The notes under the pieces were generated by a model that did no database searches, was not told the origin of the DNA, and was given only the letters and a program-made list of their open reading frames with translations. Source: Cunninghamia lanceolata (Eukaryota; Streptophyta; Pinopsida; Cupressales; Cupressaceae). Taken from it: a DNA stretch of 64,000 nt. Location of the stretch: contig BSBN01000293.1 of NCBI GenBank assembly GCA_027924645.1, forward strand, positions 8,890,501-8,954,500. Reading direction: 5' to 3'. The translations under genes and the position numbers were made by a program. This document shows, in pieces, positions 44,431 to 56,249 of this stretch (the first letter of the stretch is position 1; each line of letters opens with the position of its first letter).

Positions 44431-45555
44431 TGTTGGAATTAGAGGTGACAACTGAGAGGGGGGGTGAGTTAGCTGTCTTCAAACTTTAAAACTTGCAACA
44501 ATTAATTCCTTTTTACTACTTCATTAATAGATTCATAATGTTATCATGAAAAGCAAGAATCAACAACACATGAGCAGAAGTAGAAATAATACATTTGACA
44601 CCAAGATTTTTGATGTGGAAACCCAGTTAAGGGAAAAACCATGGTGGGGGTTAACCCACAAAGATTATACTTTGTTAAAAGTATTACAATGGAGAATGCA
44701 CATGCATTCAGGCTCACTGCCCAGAGCTCACTACTCAAAGAAAGGCTCACTGCCTATAGGAAGAAGATTACAATGTGTTTGAAATGATATTTAGCATCTA
44801 CCAATGTAAAGATTCAATTTTGGTTAAGCACATAATACCGACTTGATAAACTTCATCTTGTTCTGCCCTATTTACTGCTCTAGCATAATCCAAATCTTAG
44901 ATTTCTTCTCTTTTGCACCCTTTATCTGCTCTTTTCGCATTTACTTCATATTCATACCCACATACCTACAACACTCAAATCCATCAGCTATATATATATC
45001 CACTTCAAGTAATTCAATCACTTTTCTATAGGTGTTATGAAGAACTTAACTAACAATACAAGTACTATGTTTTATCAGCTGAATCCATATGCCAATGATG
45101 ATGCATACCAAAAATAACACTTGAAGGTCACCATTCATGTTGGCCACAAACATTATATCCCATACACAACTTACCAAAACACTTCTATCAGATCCGCATA
45201 AGGATCTAACACAAGTCGACCTATTCTTTACTGAATTGTTCTGTCATATTATGACCCGATACTCAGATTCTTATAACTTTTACTCCCTTTGCCATTGGAG
45301 GATAAAATTATGGATTTAGATTTCCCTGACAATCTTTATGACTCCTTTAGATCCACAGCATACTGTGATTTTCCACTAGAGAGATCCAGACCAAGATACC
45401 AGACCTTCACATGCTCTGTTTTTGGCTACCTAGACTTAGAGAAATTATGATTCTAACTTCCGGTATGAACAAATTATGTTATGTGGATGAGTGGAATAGT
45501 CTTAGTTTCCATCAATGACAACACCTATCATGAGAAGCAGTGTCTCTTGCCAACA
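44431..45555 (-). repeat. 3' LTR of element C (left in window)
   Basis: TGTTGGAATTAGAGGTGACA to TCTTGCCAACA in window orientation, with short TGTTGG/CCAACA inverted ends. It contains the ATGTGGAAACCCAG and GGGAAAAACCATGG words common in plant copia LTRs. Confidence 0.9.
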
Positions 45556-45795
45556 ATCTCCCCCTTTAGCATTAATGGCAACACTTAGTGGAAAATGACT
45601 AAGTGTTACTCCCCCTTATTCTATACTCTTATGCTCTCCATTGATTCCGAAGCTCCCCCTTTGCTGGATTCCTTATTTTTCACTATTCTTCACTCCCCCT
45701 TTGACATCAATGGTAAAGGATGGGGTCCACAAATCAAAATTCTCAAAAATTATGTATACAACGCCGCATATGTACACCCAATCATTAATCTATAT

Positions 45796-48700
45796 TTACA
45801 TGAACTTGAGAATATTTGCAAAACTACTTTTCAATCGCTCAAGTTCAGAGGCCCAACTTCTTTTTATGCCATCCAAAATTGATATGTGTCCACTTAGAAG
45901 AAATGCATATGCTTCTACCTTTGTCAGATTTGAAGGATCACTTTTCTGAACTATAGTTTGAGCTTCTGATAATGCATTAAACATTGTTTCCAACTTGGGG
46001 ACAATCAATCCCCGGACCTCACACATTCTCTTCACAATATTGCCTTTTTCTTTAACAAGATTCTTTATTTCATCGGTCAAGCTGATTACTTGACATTCCT
46101 AACTTATAGGATAAACTGTTAGAGGATCAAAATTTTGAGATAAATTTGACAATTTTTGTTCTTGCTCCTGTAGCTTGTTCTCAATATCCTTACTAACTTT
46201 GGGCCTAGATAGAAAAAATTTGTATATATCACCTCCATCCCTTAGAGAATTTTGAATACTCTTTATACTGATACCAAGTATCATCTTATCATTCCTTATT
46301 AGGCTCTTTATTTCATTAAATTTCTTGTCCAAAAATTTATTTATGACTTTAGTCTCTGTAGACTTCTCAAAAGACTCAAAATGTGTACTTATAGAATTTA
46401 CAAGATTCTTCAGATGTCCAGAGGGAGAGTCAGATGGATTCTTCTGGAAGGTTGGCATTATCTTCTCCAATACACTGGATGTAAGACTTAACAACTCACT
46501 ATCCTCTATGTGAGATTTCAATATCTTTTCACTTGCTTTGGCTTGTGTGAAGGATGTTATCTTCATCATTTTGACCGGAGATAGAGTATCCAAGTTGATT
46601 GGTCCTTGAATCAGTTCTGGTTCATCAAACTCTAGCATCTCTTTACTTAGAAAACTTTTCACTGCATCTGCAGTGTCTCTTGCCACCATTTTCAGACCAC
46701 TTTCATTTCCTTGAGTTTTCACAGTATTAGGACTATCAACATTTATGCCATCTTCTTTTTCTCTATCTTCCTTATCTTTGACTTCTTCTTCTACTTCACC
46801 TTTCTCTATGTTATCTACAGCCAGATTCTTTCCTTTGACCACACTATTTACAATTTGTTCATGAGGATCTTGTGTAGCAGCAGTATTCTCAACATTATCT
46901 TCAAGTTTCCAGATTAATCAAGAGAAGTTGGAGTATCTCCTACATCATCAGTTTGGTCTACCATCTCTGTATCTTCTTTGTTTATTTGTTCCTCTTTCGG
47001 AACATAGGACTCATCAACCTTGGTTTGCTACTCATCAATTTCCATCTTTTCAATATCTGGGATTGATGAATCAATCTCATCATCAGTCTCCTCCTCAACA
47101 AATGGAAGATTGTGTCTCTTCAATGCACTTAGAAGTATTTCCTGTGTTTCTTTAACTATTTGGTCCAATTCTCCAAGCATTAGTTTGTCCATTCTCTTCT
47201 TGCTCCTAAATTTATCCTTCACTTCTTTGAATATCATACTCATTTGAACTTGAGTGATCTAAGGGCATAGTTTTATCAATGCATTCTCTCTAAGCTCCAT
47301 ATCCTTCCTTTTTGCATTTTATTTCCTCAACTCCAAAATGTTTGGAAGACTTGGAGGGATCTTAGAAGTTATTTCAATCAGGGCCTTATTATAGATATTT
47401 AAATATCTAACAGTTGCTTCCTCCAACACCCTCTTATCTGTGTCACTATATTCATCATAAAATTCAGTCACGGGTTTCAAATTTCCATCCATAGTGACTG
47501 ATTTTATTATATCTTTCATAGAGATTGTGGGCTTCTCAACATATGTATCTATCTTCTGCCTTTTGCTTGTCTTTTTACTTTGGAGGGCTTCTTGTTCGTC
47601 ACTTTGACAGCTTTTGTTCTAGAGGCTTTCAACTACTTTACCTTCACATTAGAATATGTTCTTTCTTCATCAACTTTTGTGCTCTTATAGGTTCTTGTGG
47701 CCTTTGTTCACTCTTTTTCCTTCTTTTCCGGATGATTTGCCTTCTGGTATCTTAGGATTGGCAGGTTCCAGAGGAACAAGGGTAGCAACAGAGCTTCTAG
47801 TAGTCCTTGATGTGGAGGAGGATCCTACCAAAGCACTTCCTTGTTTCTTATCATGCTTCTCCTTCGCAACCTTTTTAGTTCTCTCTCTGAATTGCCTCAT
47901 GGCTTCCTTTGTGAGACCTAGATTCTCGGCTAACTGCTCAACTTCTTTTCTTACTTTTTTGTTGGTTTCAGGTTCTCTGAGCTCAATATGCAGTTTTAAA
48001 CTTAGCTCCTCATATGTCCCAAATCTTTCAACGGTTGTGTCTTTTGGTTTTCTTAGAAGATGTTGAGCATACATATTCAAGATTTTTCCATCTACTTCAT
48101 ACCCCATGGGCATGATCCAAACAGTTCTGGGTTCCATTTCTTCCATTAGGCACTAATTAGTGTCAACCATAAAACATATTTTATTCTTGTACTTCTCAAC
48201 AATTGATTTAGGGATTATTTCCCTTGAATACATCATACTCTAAAAATTCTTGAAGTATCCCCAGATTTCAATTTTTTGAGCTTTATAATCACCAATGCTG
48301 TGAAGATGATCTCTAATTTAAATGGCAACTAGCTCATAATTAGTCCAGTGAACACCCTTTACTCCAGGTACTTCATTCATATAGTAGAAAAACAAACATA
48401 GAACCAATGTACCATATTTAAAATTGTTTTTCTTATCTTTCTTGATTTTGTTTAGGTTTTCAATCAACTAGTTCTTTAATAGCTCACATAGGTCATAATC
48501 TGCATTCCTCTTCAACATTTGATATGCTACATATATGGTAGTTTTGAAGACTGAATTCTCTTTTCTAGAGTGATAGATATTGTAGCCAATCACCATGGAA
48601 GAAACCTTCACATCCGGTTCTATAATGCCATTTATGGTCAGTGCCCTCTTGTCAAACTTTGCACCGGTTGCATCGGTAACAATTTGTTTTTTCACAGATT

Positions 48701-49566
48701 TCAACATGGGTAATCCACTCGTTGAATTTAACCCAATCACAATTTTGATAACATCCTTGGTAATCTTGAATGGTTTTAACATCCATATGAATTCACTATG
48801 CATCCAACTCAAAACATACCAGACCCACTCATCTTCATCGAATGTTGGAAACCCCATAATATGAATAAAATTTTTATCAAGTAGTGCTTTATATACTCCA
48901 TTTTAAGGTCATGATTTTCATCCCTGAGATGACTCTCAAACAAATTGGCATACCTTGAGTCCCCAAATTCATCTATGTTCACATGAATATAAACCCTAAT
49001 ATCTTCAGTATGCAGTACACCATACAAAACACTTGAAAATGCACCTAATGGGTCGACTTCTATAGATTTGTGTGGATGTTTCTTAAATTTGGGTTGAAGC
49101 CTTTCAGTAATGTGAATGACCAAAGGTGTAGCCATTGTAAAAAGATTATAAGTTCAAATCTTCACAGATAAATACCTTTTTCATGAGATTAGGGTTGATG
49201 GATAAATTTATCGGTCGCACTTCAATTCCTTGTAATCTTAGCTCAGACACTATTCTTCTTGCTTTCTTCAAGTGGAAAGTGCTTCAAATGAGGAGTGAAC
49301 ACCTTTTTATGCTCCACAAAACCTAATTTGCCTTTGTAATAAATGCTTTGCCCTAACTTCATCCGGTTACTCAGTTTCTTGAATAGTTCTTCATGAATCA
49401 CTTCGCAAATTTCCATATCAACATCTTTTCTTCTGGAAATCCTTCCAAAAGTTCTAAAACAATTCAAAATATCTTCTCTCATTGTGCCAGATCTAGGCAC
49501 CCACTTACTAGCTGGGGGAATTTGATTTTCAATGCAACTCCCCCTAAGCCAAAGCTCCAAATTCAA
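45796..49566 (-). pseudogene. Decayed large ORF of unknown function in place of pol (element C)
   Basis: Reverse-strand frames run almost without gap: 49566-49243, 49135-48809, 48857-48468, 48146-47685, 47519-47319, 47243-47028, 46842-46099, 46080-45796. The parts from 48857 to 47028 share one frame (about 610 codons), and those from 46842 to 45796 share another (about 349 codons). Separating stops often sit where CAA/CAG would fit. Features include WVPRSGTMREDILNCFRTFG, KMEYIKHYLIKILFILWGF, an Arg/Lys/Glu helical stretch (QLAENLGLTKEAMRQFRERT), a Ser/Thr-rich linker, an acidic Lys/Glu region and a helical C-terminus (NALSEAQTIVQKSDPSN). I recognise no domain. It is not a known retroelement enzyme and may be a captured host gene or an element-specific protein. 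Confidence 0.7.
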
Positions 49567-49739
49567 TTCCCAGAGGAATTCTTAGCACCAGATTTTGGTG
49601 CAGACTCATTACTATTGTTCTCAATTGTTTTCTTAACCCATGTTTTGCTCATTTCATTCTGGATCTCATTCGTATCAATTTTTCCTTTGCCTTTGTCTTG
49701 TCTCTGCTCATTTGGTTTTCTGTTTATTGGATCTCTTCT

Positions 49740-50755
49740 TTCATTATCCTACTTCTATAGAATCTTGTAATATGACCAAATCTATTGTAATCAAAGAAAA
49801 AAACATTTCTTTGCTTATATGCTTGATTTCCTCTTAATCTGCACTAATTAGCCATGTGTCCATATCCATTGCAAGTAAAGAAACAACCATTGAAAGAGTT
49901 GCCATTTTCTCTAGAGTTATTCATTATCATACTTCTACATTCATTTGATCTATGACCATACCTCTTACATTTGAAGCATTGACTGGAGAAGGATGGACCA
50001 TTTTGATTTTCTCTACTTCTACACTGAGTAGCTCTATGACCAAATTTATTGCAATTAAAACAATTTCTATTGAATGATGGATATCTTTGAGCATTAGGTT
50101 GTCTTATCAAAGGTCTTCTAGGTCTGTTTCTCCCATTCTTTGGTTGAAAATTTCTTTCACCTTTCTCATATCTAAGACCATGCTTGTCATTAGCCTTTTT
50201 CTATCCTTCAAGAAGTGCTTCAAGTTTGTCTGAGCTTATCTTGAACTTCTCCTTGTATTCATTTGCAACTTCTAGGTCATGTCTTAGAATGACAATTTGC
50301 CTTTCAAGTTCTCTCTCATTGTCTCTACTTTCTTATAGATTAGACTCTAGGAGGCCAGTGATTCCATCTAATCTGCAGCATTCTTCAGTTCTTTCTTTTA
50401 GATTTTGATTTGGGTTTTCTTCAGTTTTCTTTCTATCTTCAATTTCTTTGGTTAGCCTCATCACCCCAGATTCCATCTCATGTTTTAGGACAACAACTTC
50501 TTTGGCTAACTTCTCACATTCCTTTGTCTTCTTTTTCAGAGCCTCATCATTGTTGTTGTTCTCATAATGATTTCCCAATTGAAGAGGTTGTTCCTTCCTC
50601 TTCTCATTGGATTTGCTCAATTTTTCTTTTAAAATCTCAATGAAGTCTTCAACATTTTTGAGGTTCTCTTGCAACTCTTGGACTTCTACTCTGGACTACT
50701 CAAGATCTTCTAGAGCGAGATTAAGTTTCCCTTGGATGTTATATTCATTCATTTT
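49740..50755 (-). pseudogene. Gag-like coiled coil with four CCHC knuckles (element C)
   Basis: Reverse strand from 50755: MNEYNIQGKLNLALEDLE, stop, then a heptad-like coiled coil (NVEDFIEILKEKLSKSNEKR, KECEKLAKEVVVLKHEMES) to about 50200. Zinc knuckles follow at 50110-49844: CFNCNKFGHRATQC and CFKCKRYGHRSNEC are intact. A third is altered (CFFTCNGYGHMAN, stop, C) and a fourth near 49795 reads FFDYNRFGHITRFY with its Cys residues lost. Such proteins bind the element RNA. The stop between Asn and Cys fits CAG to TAG. The N-terminal copia Gag domain seen in elements A and B is not present. Confidence 0.78.
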
Positions 50756-50806
50756 ACTACCTTCCCAGATCTTCCTCAAGCTATTAATCTTTTTTAAAGG
50801 AACCTT

Positions 50807-50818
50807 GCTCCGATACCA
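50807..50818 (-). other. Primer binding site of element C
   Basis: Reverse strand TGGTATCGGAGC, one base from the standard tRNA-iMet site, two bases from the LTR edge at 50821. It sets the orientation of the element. Confidence 0.88.
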
Positions 50819-50820
50819 AT

Positions 50821-51934
50821 TGTTGGAATTAAAGGTCACAACTGAGAGGGGGGTGAATTAGTTGTCTTAAAACTTTAAAACTTGCATCAGTTAATTCCTT
50901 TTTACTACTTCATTAATAGATTAATAATGTTATCATGAAAAGTAAGAATCAACAACACATGAGTAAAAGTAGAAATAACACATTTGACACCAAGATTTTT
51001 GACATGGAAACCTGGTTAAGAGAAAAACCATGGTGGCGGTTAACCCACAAAGATTATACTCTATTAAAATTATTACAATGGAGAATCCACATGCATTCGG
51101 GCTCACTACTTAAAGAAAGGCTCACTGCCTACAAAAAGAAGATTACACTGTGTTTGAACTGATAGTTAGCATCTACCAATGCAAAGATTCAGTTCTAGTT
51201 AAGCACAAAATACCGACTTGATACACTTCATCTTGTTCTACCCTATTTACTGCTCTGCCATAATCTAGATCTTAGATCTATTCTCTTTCACACCCTTTAT
51301 CTATTCTTTTTGCATTTACTTCATATTCATACCCACACACCTACAACACTCAAATCCATCAGCTATATATATACCCACTTCAAGTAATTCAATCACTTTT
51401 TTGTTGGCCTTATGAAGAACTTAACTAACAATACAAGTACTATGTTTTGTTGGCTAAATCCATGCGCCAATGATGATGCGTACTAGAAATAACACTTGAA
51501 GGTCACCATTCATATCAGCCACAAACATTATATCCCATACGCAACTTACCAAAACACTTCTATTAGATCTGCATAAGGATCTAACACAAGTTAGCTTGTT
51601 CTTTACTGAACTGTTCTGTCATGTTATGACCCTGTACTTAGATACTCATAACTTTTACTCCCTTTGTCAGTAGAGGATAAAATTTTGGATTTAGATTGCT
51701 CTAACTATCCTTATGACTCCTTTAGATTCACAGCATACTCTGATTTTCCACCAAAAAGATCTGGACCAAGATACCGGACCCTGTCACATGCTCTGTTTCT
51801 GGCTACTCGGACTTAGATAAATTTTGATTCTGACTTCCGGTATGAACAAATTAAATGTTATGTGGATTAGTGGAAAATTCTTAGTTGCCATCAATAACAA
51901 CACCTGTCATGTGAAGAAATGTCTCTTGCCAACA
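50821..51934 (-). repeat. 5' LTR of element C (right in window)
   Basis: TGTTGGAATTAAAGGTCACA to TCTTGCCAACA in window orientation, aligned end to end with 44431-45555. Confidence 0.9.
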
Positions 51935-51939
51935 ACTCA

Positions 51940-52096
51940 GTCATTGTGTACGAGCTTCTCACTCCCTCATACTTGCCTACTTAAGCAAGCCTCCTATGTA
52001 CATTTCATTCATCTTTTCGCAATCTAATTTGGCATATTGTGTAGAAAATAACTGTGTGGTTTTATTCTTGCATGTTGATCCTTGCTTTTTCCAATA
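51940..52096 (+). repeat. 3' LTR of copia B, second part
   Basis: GTCATTGTGTACGAGCTTCT to CTTTTTCCAATA, matching 41121-41277; followed by target duplication ATGAA and the rest of copia A gag. Confidence 0.9.
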
Positions 52097-52101
52097 ATGA
52101 A

Positions 52102-52731
52102 AATTGGGAAGATCTAGATACAAGAGCTCTCAGCACAATTCAGCTATGTTTCGCAAATGATGTTCTTTTTAATATTGTTGGAGAGGAAATAGCAACAGGC
52201 TTATAGAGTAGAATGGAGAGCCTTTACATGACAAAATCCTTGACAAACTGAATCTACTTGAAGAGGCAACTATATAGTTTATGAATGAATGAAGGTATCA
52301 AAATTGTTGATCATTTAAATGTTTTCAATACTCTTCTATGCCAATTAACTAGTATGGGTGTAAAAATCAAAGATGAAGACAAGGCAGTTACGTTATTATG
52401 TTCATTGCCTGAAGCTTGGAATCACTTAGTCACTTCCATTAGCTTTAGCACAACTGACACCCTTGAATTTGATTATGTTGTGGGAGCTTTGTTGTCTGAG
52501 GAGGTGTGGAGGAAATCTAATATAGAAACCTCCACTCCATAAGCAATGGTGGCTAGAGGTCGATCCATAGAAAAGGGGGAAAATTTGAGAGGTGCATCAA
52601 GATCTAACTCAAAAGACAAAAAAGGTAAAGTAAAATGTTGGTATTGCAACATAAATGGACATCTCAAGAAAGATTGTTGGAATAAGAAAGAAGATAATGA
52701 TGAGTCCAGAAAGGAACCAAATCAAGTTTAG
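52102..52731 (+). pseudogene. copia A gag, C-terminal part with zinc knuckle
   Basis: Continues the Gag frame interrupted at 40889: NWEDLDTRALSTIQLCFAND, then MESLYMTKSLTN, KDEDKAVTLLCSLPEAWNHL and STTDTLEFDYVVGALLSEE. The knuckle CWYCNINGHLKKDC (about 52639-52680) is a complete CX2CX4HX4C. Stops (for example near 52204, 52251 and 52270) mark decay. It ends at a TAG at 52729-52731, where the family reads on into protease. Confidence 0.9.
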
Positions 52732-52736
52732 GTACA

Positions 52737-54270
52737 GTTGATGAAGTACTATCTGTTTGTAATATTTCACAATATCATGAGGAATGGTTATTAGATTTTG
52801 GTGCTTCACATCACATGTGTCCACACAGAAGTTGGTTTTCTTCTTACCAAATTATTGATGGTGGTGTTTTTCTTATGGGAAATAATGTTTCTTGTAAGAT
52901 TGTTGGGATTTGGAGCATTACGATTAAAATATTTGATGGTATTGCGAGGACTTTGACATAAGTAAGACATGTACCTAAACTTAAAAAGAATTTAATCTCC
53001 TTGGGATTTTTAGATTCTAGAGGTTATAAATTTACATGTGAAGGTGGATCATTAAAAGTGTCCAAGGGCATTATGGTGGTAATGAAGGATACAAAGATTG
53101 GGAACCTTTACAAGTTATAGGCGAGTACCGAAATAAGTGAAGTAGCGGTGATATCTAAAAAAGTAAATGAATCTACTCATTTATGGCATCAACAATTGGA
53201 CCATATGAGCAAGAAAGGGTTAAAGGTACTAGTAAACCATAAGTTACTTCCAAATTTATTATCTTTGAATTTGAATTTCTATAAGTATTGTGTCTTTGGA
53301 AAGCAATGTAGATAGAATTTTAAAACAGGAAGTCATACAAGTAAGGGAATCTTAGATTATATTCATTCAGATGTCTGGGGACCATCCCCAATAGTTTATT
53401 TTGGAGGATCATCATATTTTGTGACATTTATAGATAGTTACTCTAGAAAAGTGTGGGTCTATATTCTTAAATGGAAAGCTAATGTGTTTAGTGTATTTAA
53501 GCAATTTAAAGCTTTGATTGAAAAGAGTACTAGCATGTCAATCAAGTGTTTAAGAACCAATAATGGAGGTGAGTTCACATATTCAGAATTTGAAAATTAG
53601 TGCAAGGAATTTCGGATCGAAAGGCATAAAACCACAGTTTACACTCCTCAACAAAATGGTGTTGCTGAACACATGAACATGACTCTTCTAGAGAGAGCAA
53701 GGAGTATGCTCAGTAATGCCAAGTTGGAGAAAGAGTTGTGGGAAGAAGCAGTTAATACAACATGCTATCCGGTAAATCAGTCACCATCAATTACAATAGA
53801 ATATAATATTCCTGAAGAGGTATGGAAAGGTAATTCTTGTGATTACTCAAATCTAATTTTTTTTGGTTGTGATGCTTATGCTCTTATTTCAAAAGATCAG
53901 CATTCTAAATTAGACCACAAGTAAAAGAATTATGTCTTTGTTGGTTATGGTGGAGTTAAGGGATATAGATTGTGGGATCCTACTACCCACAAAATCATCA
54001 TTAGCAGAGATGTAGTTTTTGATGAATCTTCTCTCTTAAAATTAGACATAGTAGAAGTGGAAATGGAATAGGAACAAGTACCGAAACATCAACAAATTCA
54101 GTTAGAAACTCAACCATCTTTAGAAAAGGGGAAGCAAGAAGAAGCTTCTAAAGAAGAAGATGAGGATGCAGAAAATATACAAGAAAATATGGAAATTCCA
54201 CAAACAACTCTAAGGAGATCTACACAAGTCATCAATCCTCCTAAGAGGTATGATGATTATATAATTTATC
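52737..54270 (+). pseudogene. copia A protease and integrase
   Basis: The protease site reads WLLDFGASHHMCPH; Asp-Ser-Gly has become Asp-Phe-Gly. The GAG-pre-integrase motif follows (HLWHQQLDHMSKKGLKVL). The core then has ILDYIHSDVWGPSPI (first Asp), YFVTFIDSYSRKVWVYILK, KCLRTNNGGEFTY (relatives have Asp in LRSDNGGE; here Asn) and YTPQQNGVAEHMN with the catalytic Glu context. Later parts are LIFFGCDAYALISKDQHSKL and YGGVKGYRLWDPTTHKII. At least five in-frame stops occur, several at expected Gln/Arg codons. Catalytic changes in both domains make it inactive. Confidence 0.9.
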
Positions 54271-54277
54271 TATTTCT

Positions 54278-55700
54278 TTGATTTCTAATGATGGGGAACC
54301 TAGTTGTTATCAGGAAGCAATGAATGATATTGAAAGTGCTAAATGCAAAAAAGCAAGGAAAGAAGAAATATATGCCTTGGAGAAGAATAAAACATGGGAC
54401 CTAGTAGAACTTCCAAAGGGGAGAAAAACTATTGGTTGCAAGTGGATTTACAAACTGAAGAAGGGTGTTGATGATAAAAATGAAAGGTACAAAGCAAGAC
54501 TGGTAGCAAAAGGGTTTTCTCTAAAGGAAGGTATTGATTTCCATGAATTTTTTTCACCAGTTGTTAAGCTTGTTTCTATTCAAGTAGACCTATAGTTAGA
54601 GCAACTAGATGTTAAAATAACTTTTTTACATAAAGATTTGGAAGAAGATATATATATGGAACAACCAAAAGGGTTTGTTTAGGATCACAAAACAAAATAT
54701 GTTTACAAAATCAAGAAGTCATTGTATGGCCTAAAGCAATCACCCAAGCAATGGTACAAGAAGTTTGATTCCTTCATGATGAGCCAAAATTTTACAAGAA
54801 CTGAGTATGACCATTGTGTTTACTTCAAAAGTTTGGAAAATGGTTTATTTGTTATATTGGTGTTATATGTTGACGATATGCTTGTAGCAAGCAAAAGAAT
54901 GATAGAGATCAACAAGTTAAAGGCTCAATTGGATAGGACATTTGATACGAAGGTTCTAGGAGTAGCAAAACAAATTTTGGGCATGGAGATACATAGAGAT
55001 AGGAAAAATGGTAATCTTTGGTTATCACTGTAAAAGTATGTGCAGAAAATTCTTATGAGATACAGTATGAATAATGTAAAACCAGTAAATATCCCTTTGG
55101 CTTCCAATTTTAAGCTTTATTCAAGTTTATGTCCTAGTACTAAAGAAGAAAAGGATTATATGTCTCATGTACCATATGCTAATGCAGTAGGAAGTTTAAT
55201 GTATGTGATGGTATGTACAAGACTAGATATTTCACATGCAGTTTGTGTTGTCAGTAGATACATGGCAAATCTAGGTAAAGAGCATTGGGCAATAGTGAAA
55301 TGGGTGCTTCATTATCTCAAAGGCACAAGTGATTATTGTATTACCTTTAATAGTTGCAATGATTTGGTTTGTGGATATGTTGATTCAGATTTTGCAGGTG
55401 ATTTGGAAAAAAATGAGATCTACCTCAGGTTATGTATTTACTTTTATAGGAGGAACTATTTGTTAGATGTCAAAGCTTCAAGAAATAGTTGCTTTGTCCA
55501 CTACAAAGGCAGAATATATGACTGTCTCACATGCATGCAAAGAGGTAATTTGGTTAAAGAGTCTTTTGGGTGAGTTTGGAAAAATGTAGGATAAGGTGAA
55601 TGTATTTTGTGATAGTCAAAATGCTCTTCAGGCTAAAATACAACTTCTCATAGTAGGACCAATCATATTGAAATTAAATACCATGTTTTAAGGCAAGTTA
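54278..55700 (+). pseudogene. copia A reverse transcriptase and RNase H
   Basis: RT starts GEPSCYQEAMNDIESAKCKK and continues [70 protein letters not shown] and the intact box LVLYVDDMLVASK. Compared with the copy at 62450-63400, about 30 bp after SIQV is missing near 54595. RNase H includes YANAVGSLMYVMVCTRLDIS, RYMANLGKEHW and YVDSDFAGDLEK; a one-base shift near 55410 then changes frame. Decayed sequence continues to the polypurine tract AAGGTGGAGATT before 55876. Confidence 0.92.
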
Positions 55701-55875
55701 TTGATGGAGGTGGAGTAACTCTTGAGAAAATGCATACAAAAGAAAATTGTGCAAACATGTTTACAAACTAGTACTGCTAGAGAAGTTGAGGTGGAGTTTG
55801 GCTTCTCTTGGCTTGCAGAAAAGGTGATGAATGGGCATAAACAAGTATTAGGTAAATTGTTGTCAAGGTGGAGAT

Positions 55876-56184
55876 TGTTGGATTTGTGATAATAGGATAA
55901 AGCAAAGAAAGAAAGAAAGGCATATAATTGTAATTGCAGTTGTGTGAGGATTGTAAATTTTTCTTTTGAACAATAAGAATATTGATACTTTGCCTTATGG
56001 ATGTTTCTCTGGCATATTGCTGGAGTTTTACTAGGTAATCCCTTGTGTTATTGATGCGTGATCATTTATGTTGTATATTTTTTATTCTGTTATTGTCTCT
56101 ATTATCTTTGCAACTAATTTGTGTTGCAATATTATGTGATTATGGGTTTTAAGTTTGTTCTTTAAATCTAAAGGAATCTCAACA
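55876..56184 (+). repeat. 3' LTR of copia A
   Basis: TGTTGGATTTGTGATAATAG to GGAATCTCAACA, then TTTTA. It matches the 5' LTR except for an internal deletion of about 150 bp after the GAAAG tract. Confidence 0.9.
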
Positions 56185-56249
56185 TTTTAATCCTATCCTT
56201 TTCTATTTTTACAATGTCAAATGGATGGTGTATTTGGAAAGAAGGCCCT

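Larger units (their letters stand above)
44431..51934 (-). mobile_element. LTR element C, no pol, large novel ORF (innermost layer)
   Basis: LTRs 44431-45555 (1125 bp) and 50821-51934 (1114 bp) are highly similar. Near-exact target copies GCTCA (44426-44430) and ACTCA (51935-51939) flank it. The primer site lies on the reverse strand at 50807-50818 (TGGTATCGGAGC), and the polypurine tract (AAAGGGGGAGAT, reverse strand) at 45556-45568, so the element is transcribed right to left. It carries a coiled-coil/CCHC Gag-like gene, then about 3.8 kb of decayed coding sequence with no protease, integrase, RT or RNase H motif. It is a LARD-like non-autonomous element with unusual protein content. Confidence 0.9.
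40890..52096 (+). mobile_element. Ty1/copia element B, gag-only (middle layer)
   Basis: 5' LTR 40890-41277; 3' LTR 44200-44430 plus 51940-52096, split by the innermost element. Target duplication ATGAA is exact (40885-40889, 52097-52101). Primer site TGGTATCAGAGC at 41278-41289; polypurine tract AAGGGGGGGGG just before 44200. The 2.9 kb interior has a long leader and a Gag gene but no protease, integrase, RT or RNase H, so it depends on enzymes supplied in trans. The first ~230 bp of the two LTRs differ at about a dozen sites by my count, younger than copia A. Confidence 0.92.
40205..56184 (+). mobile_element. Ty1/copia element A (outer layer of a three-level nest)
   Basis: 5' LTR 40205-40665 and 3' LTR 55876-56184 align, and the exact duplication TTTTA flanks them (40200-40204, 56185-56189). 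The order gag, protease, integrase, RT, RNase H is the Ty1/copia order. The gag gene is interrupted at 40890-52096 by a second element whose removal, with one target copy, puts the two gag halves back in frame. Many stops and a deletion in RT make it inactive. The copy at 59541-64000 belongs to the same family and is very similar. Confidence 0.93.

Noticed and set aside
44843..45319. Forward-strand small proteins inside the element C LTR
   Set aside because: They lie in an LTR and recur only as LTR sequence; no coding evidence.
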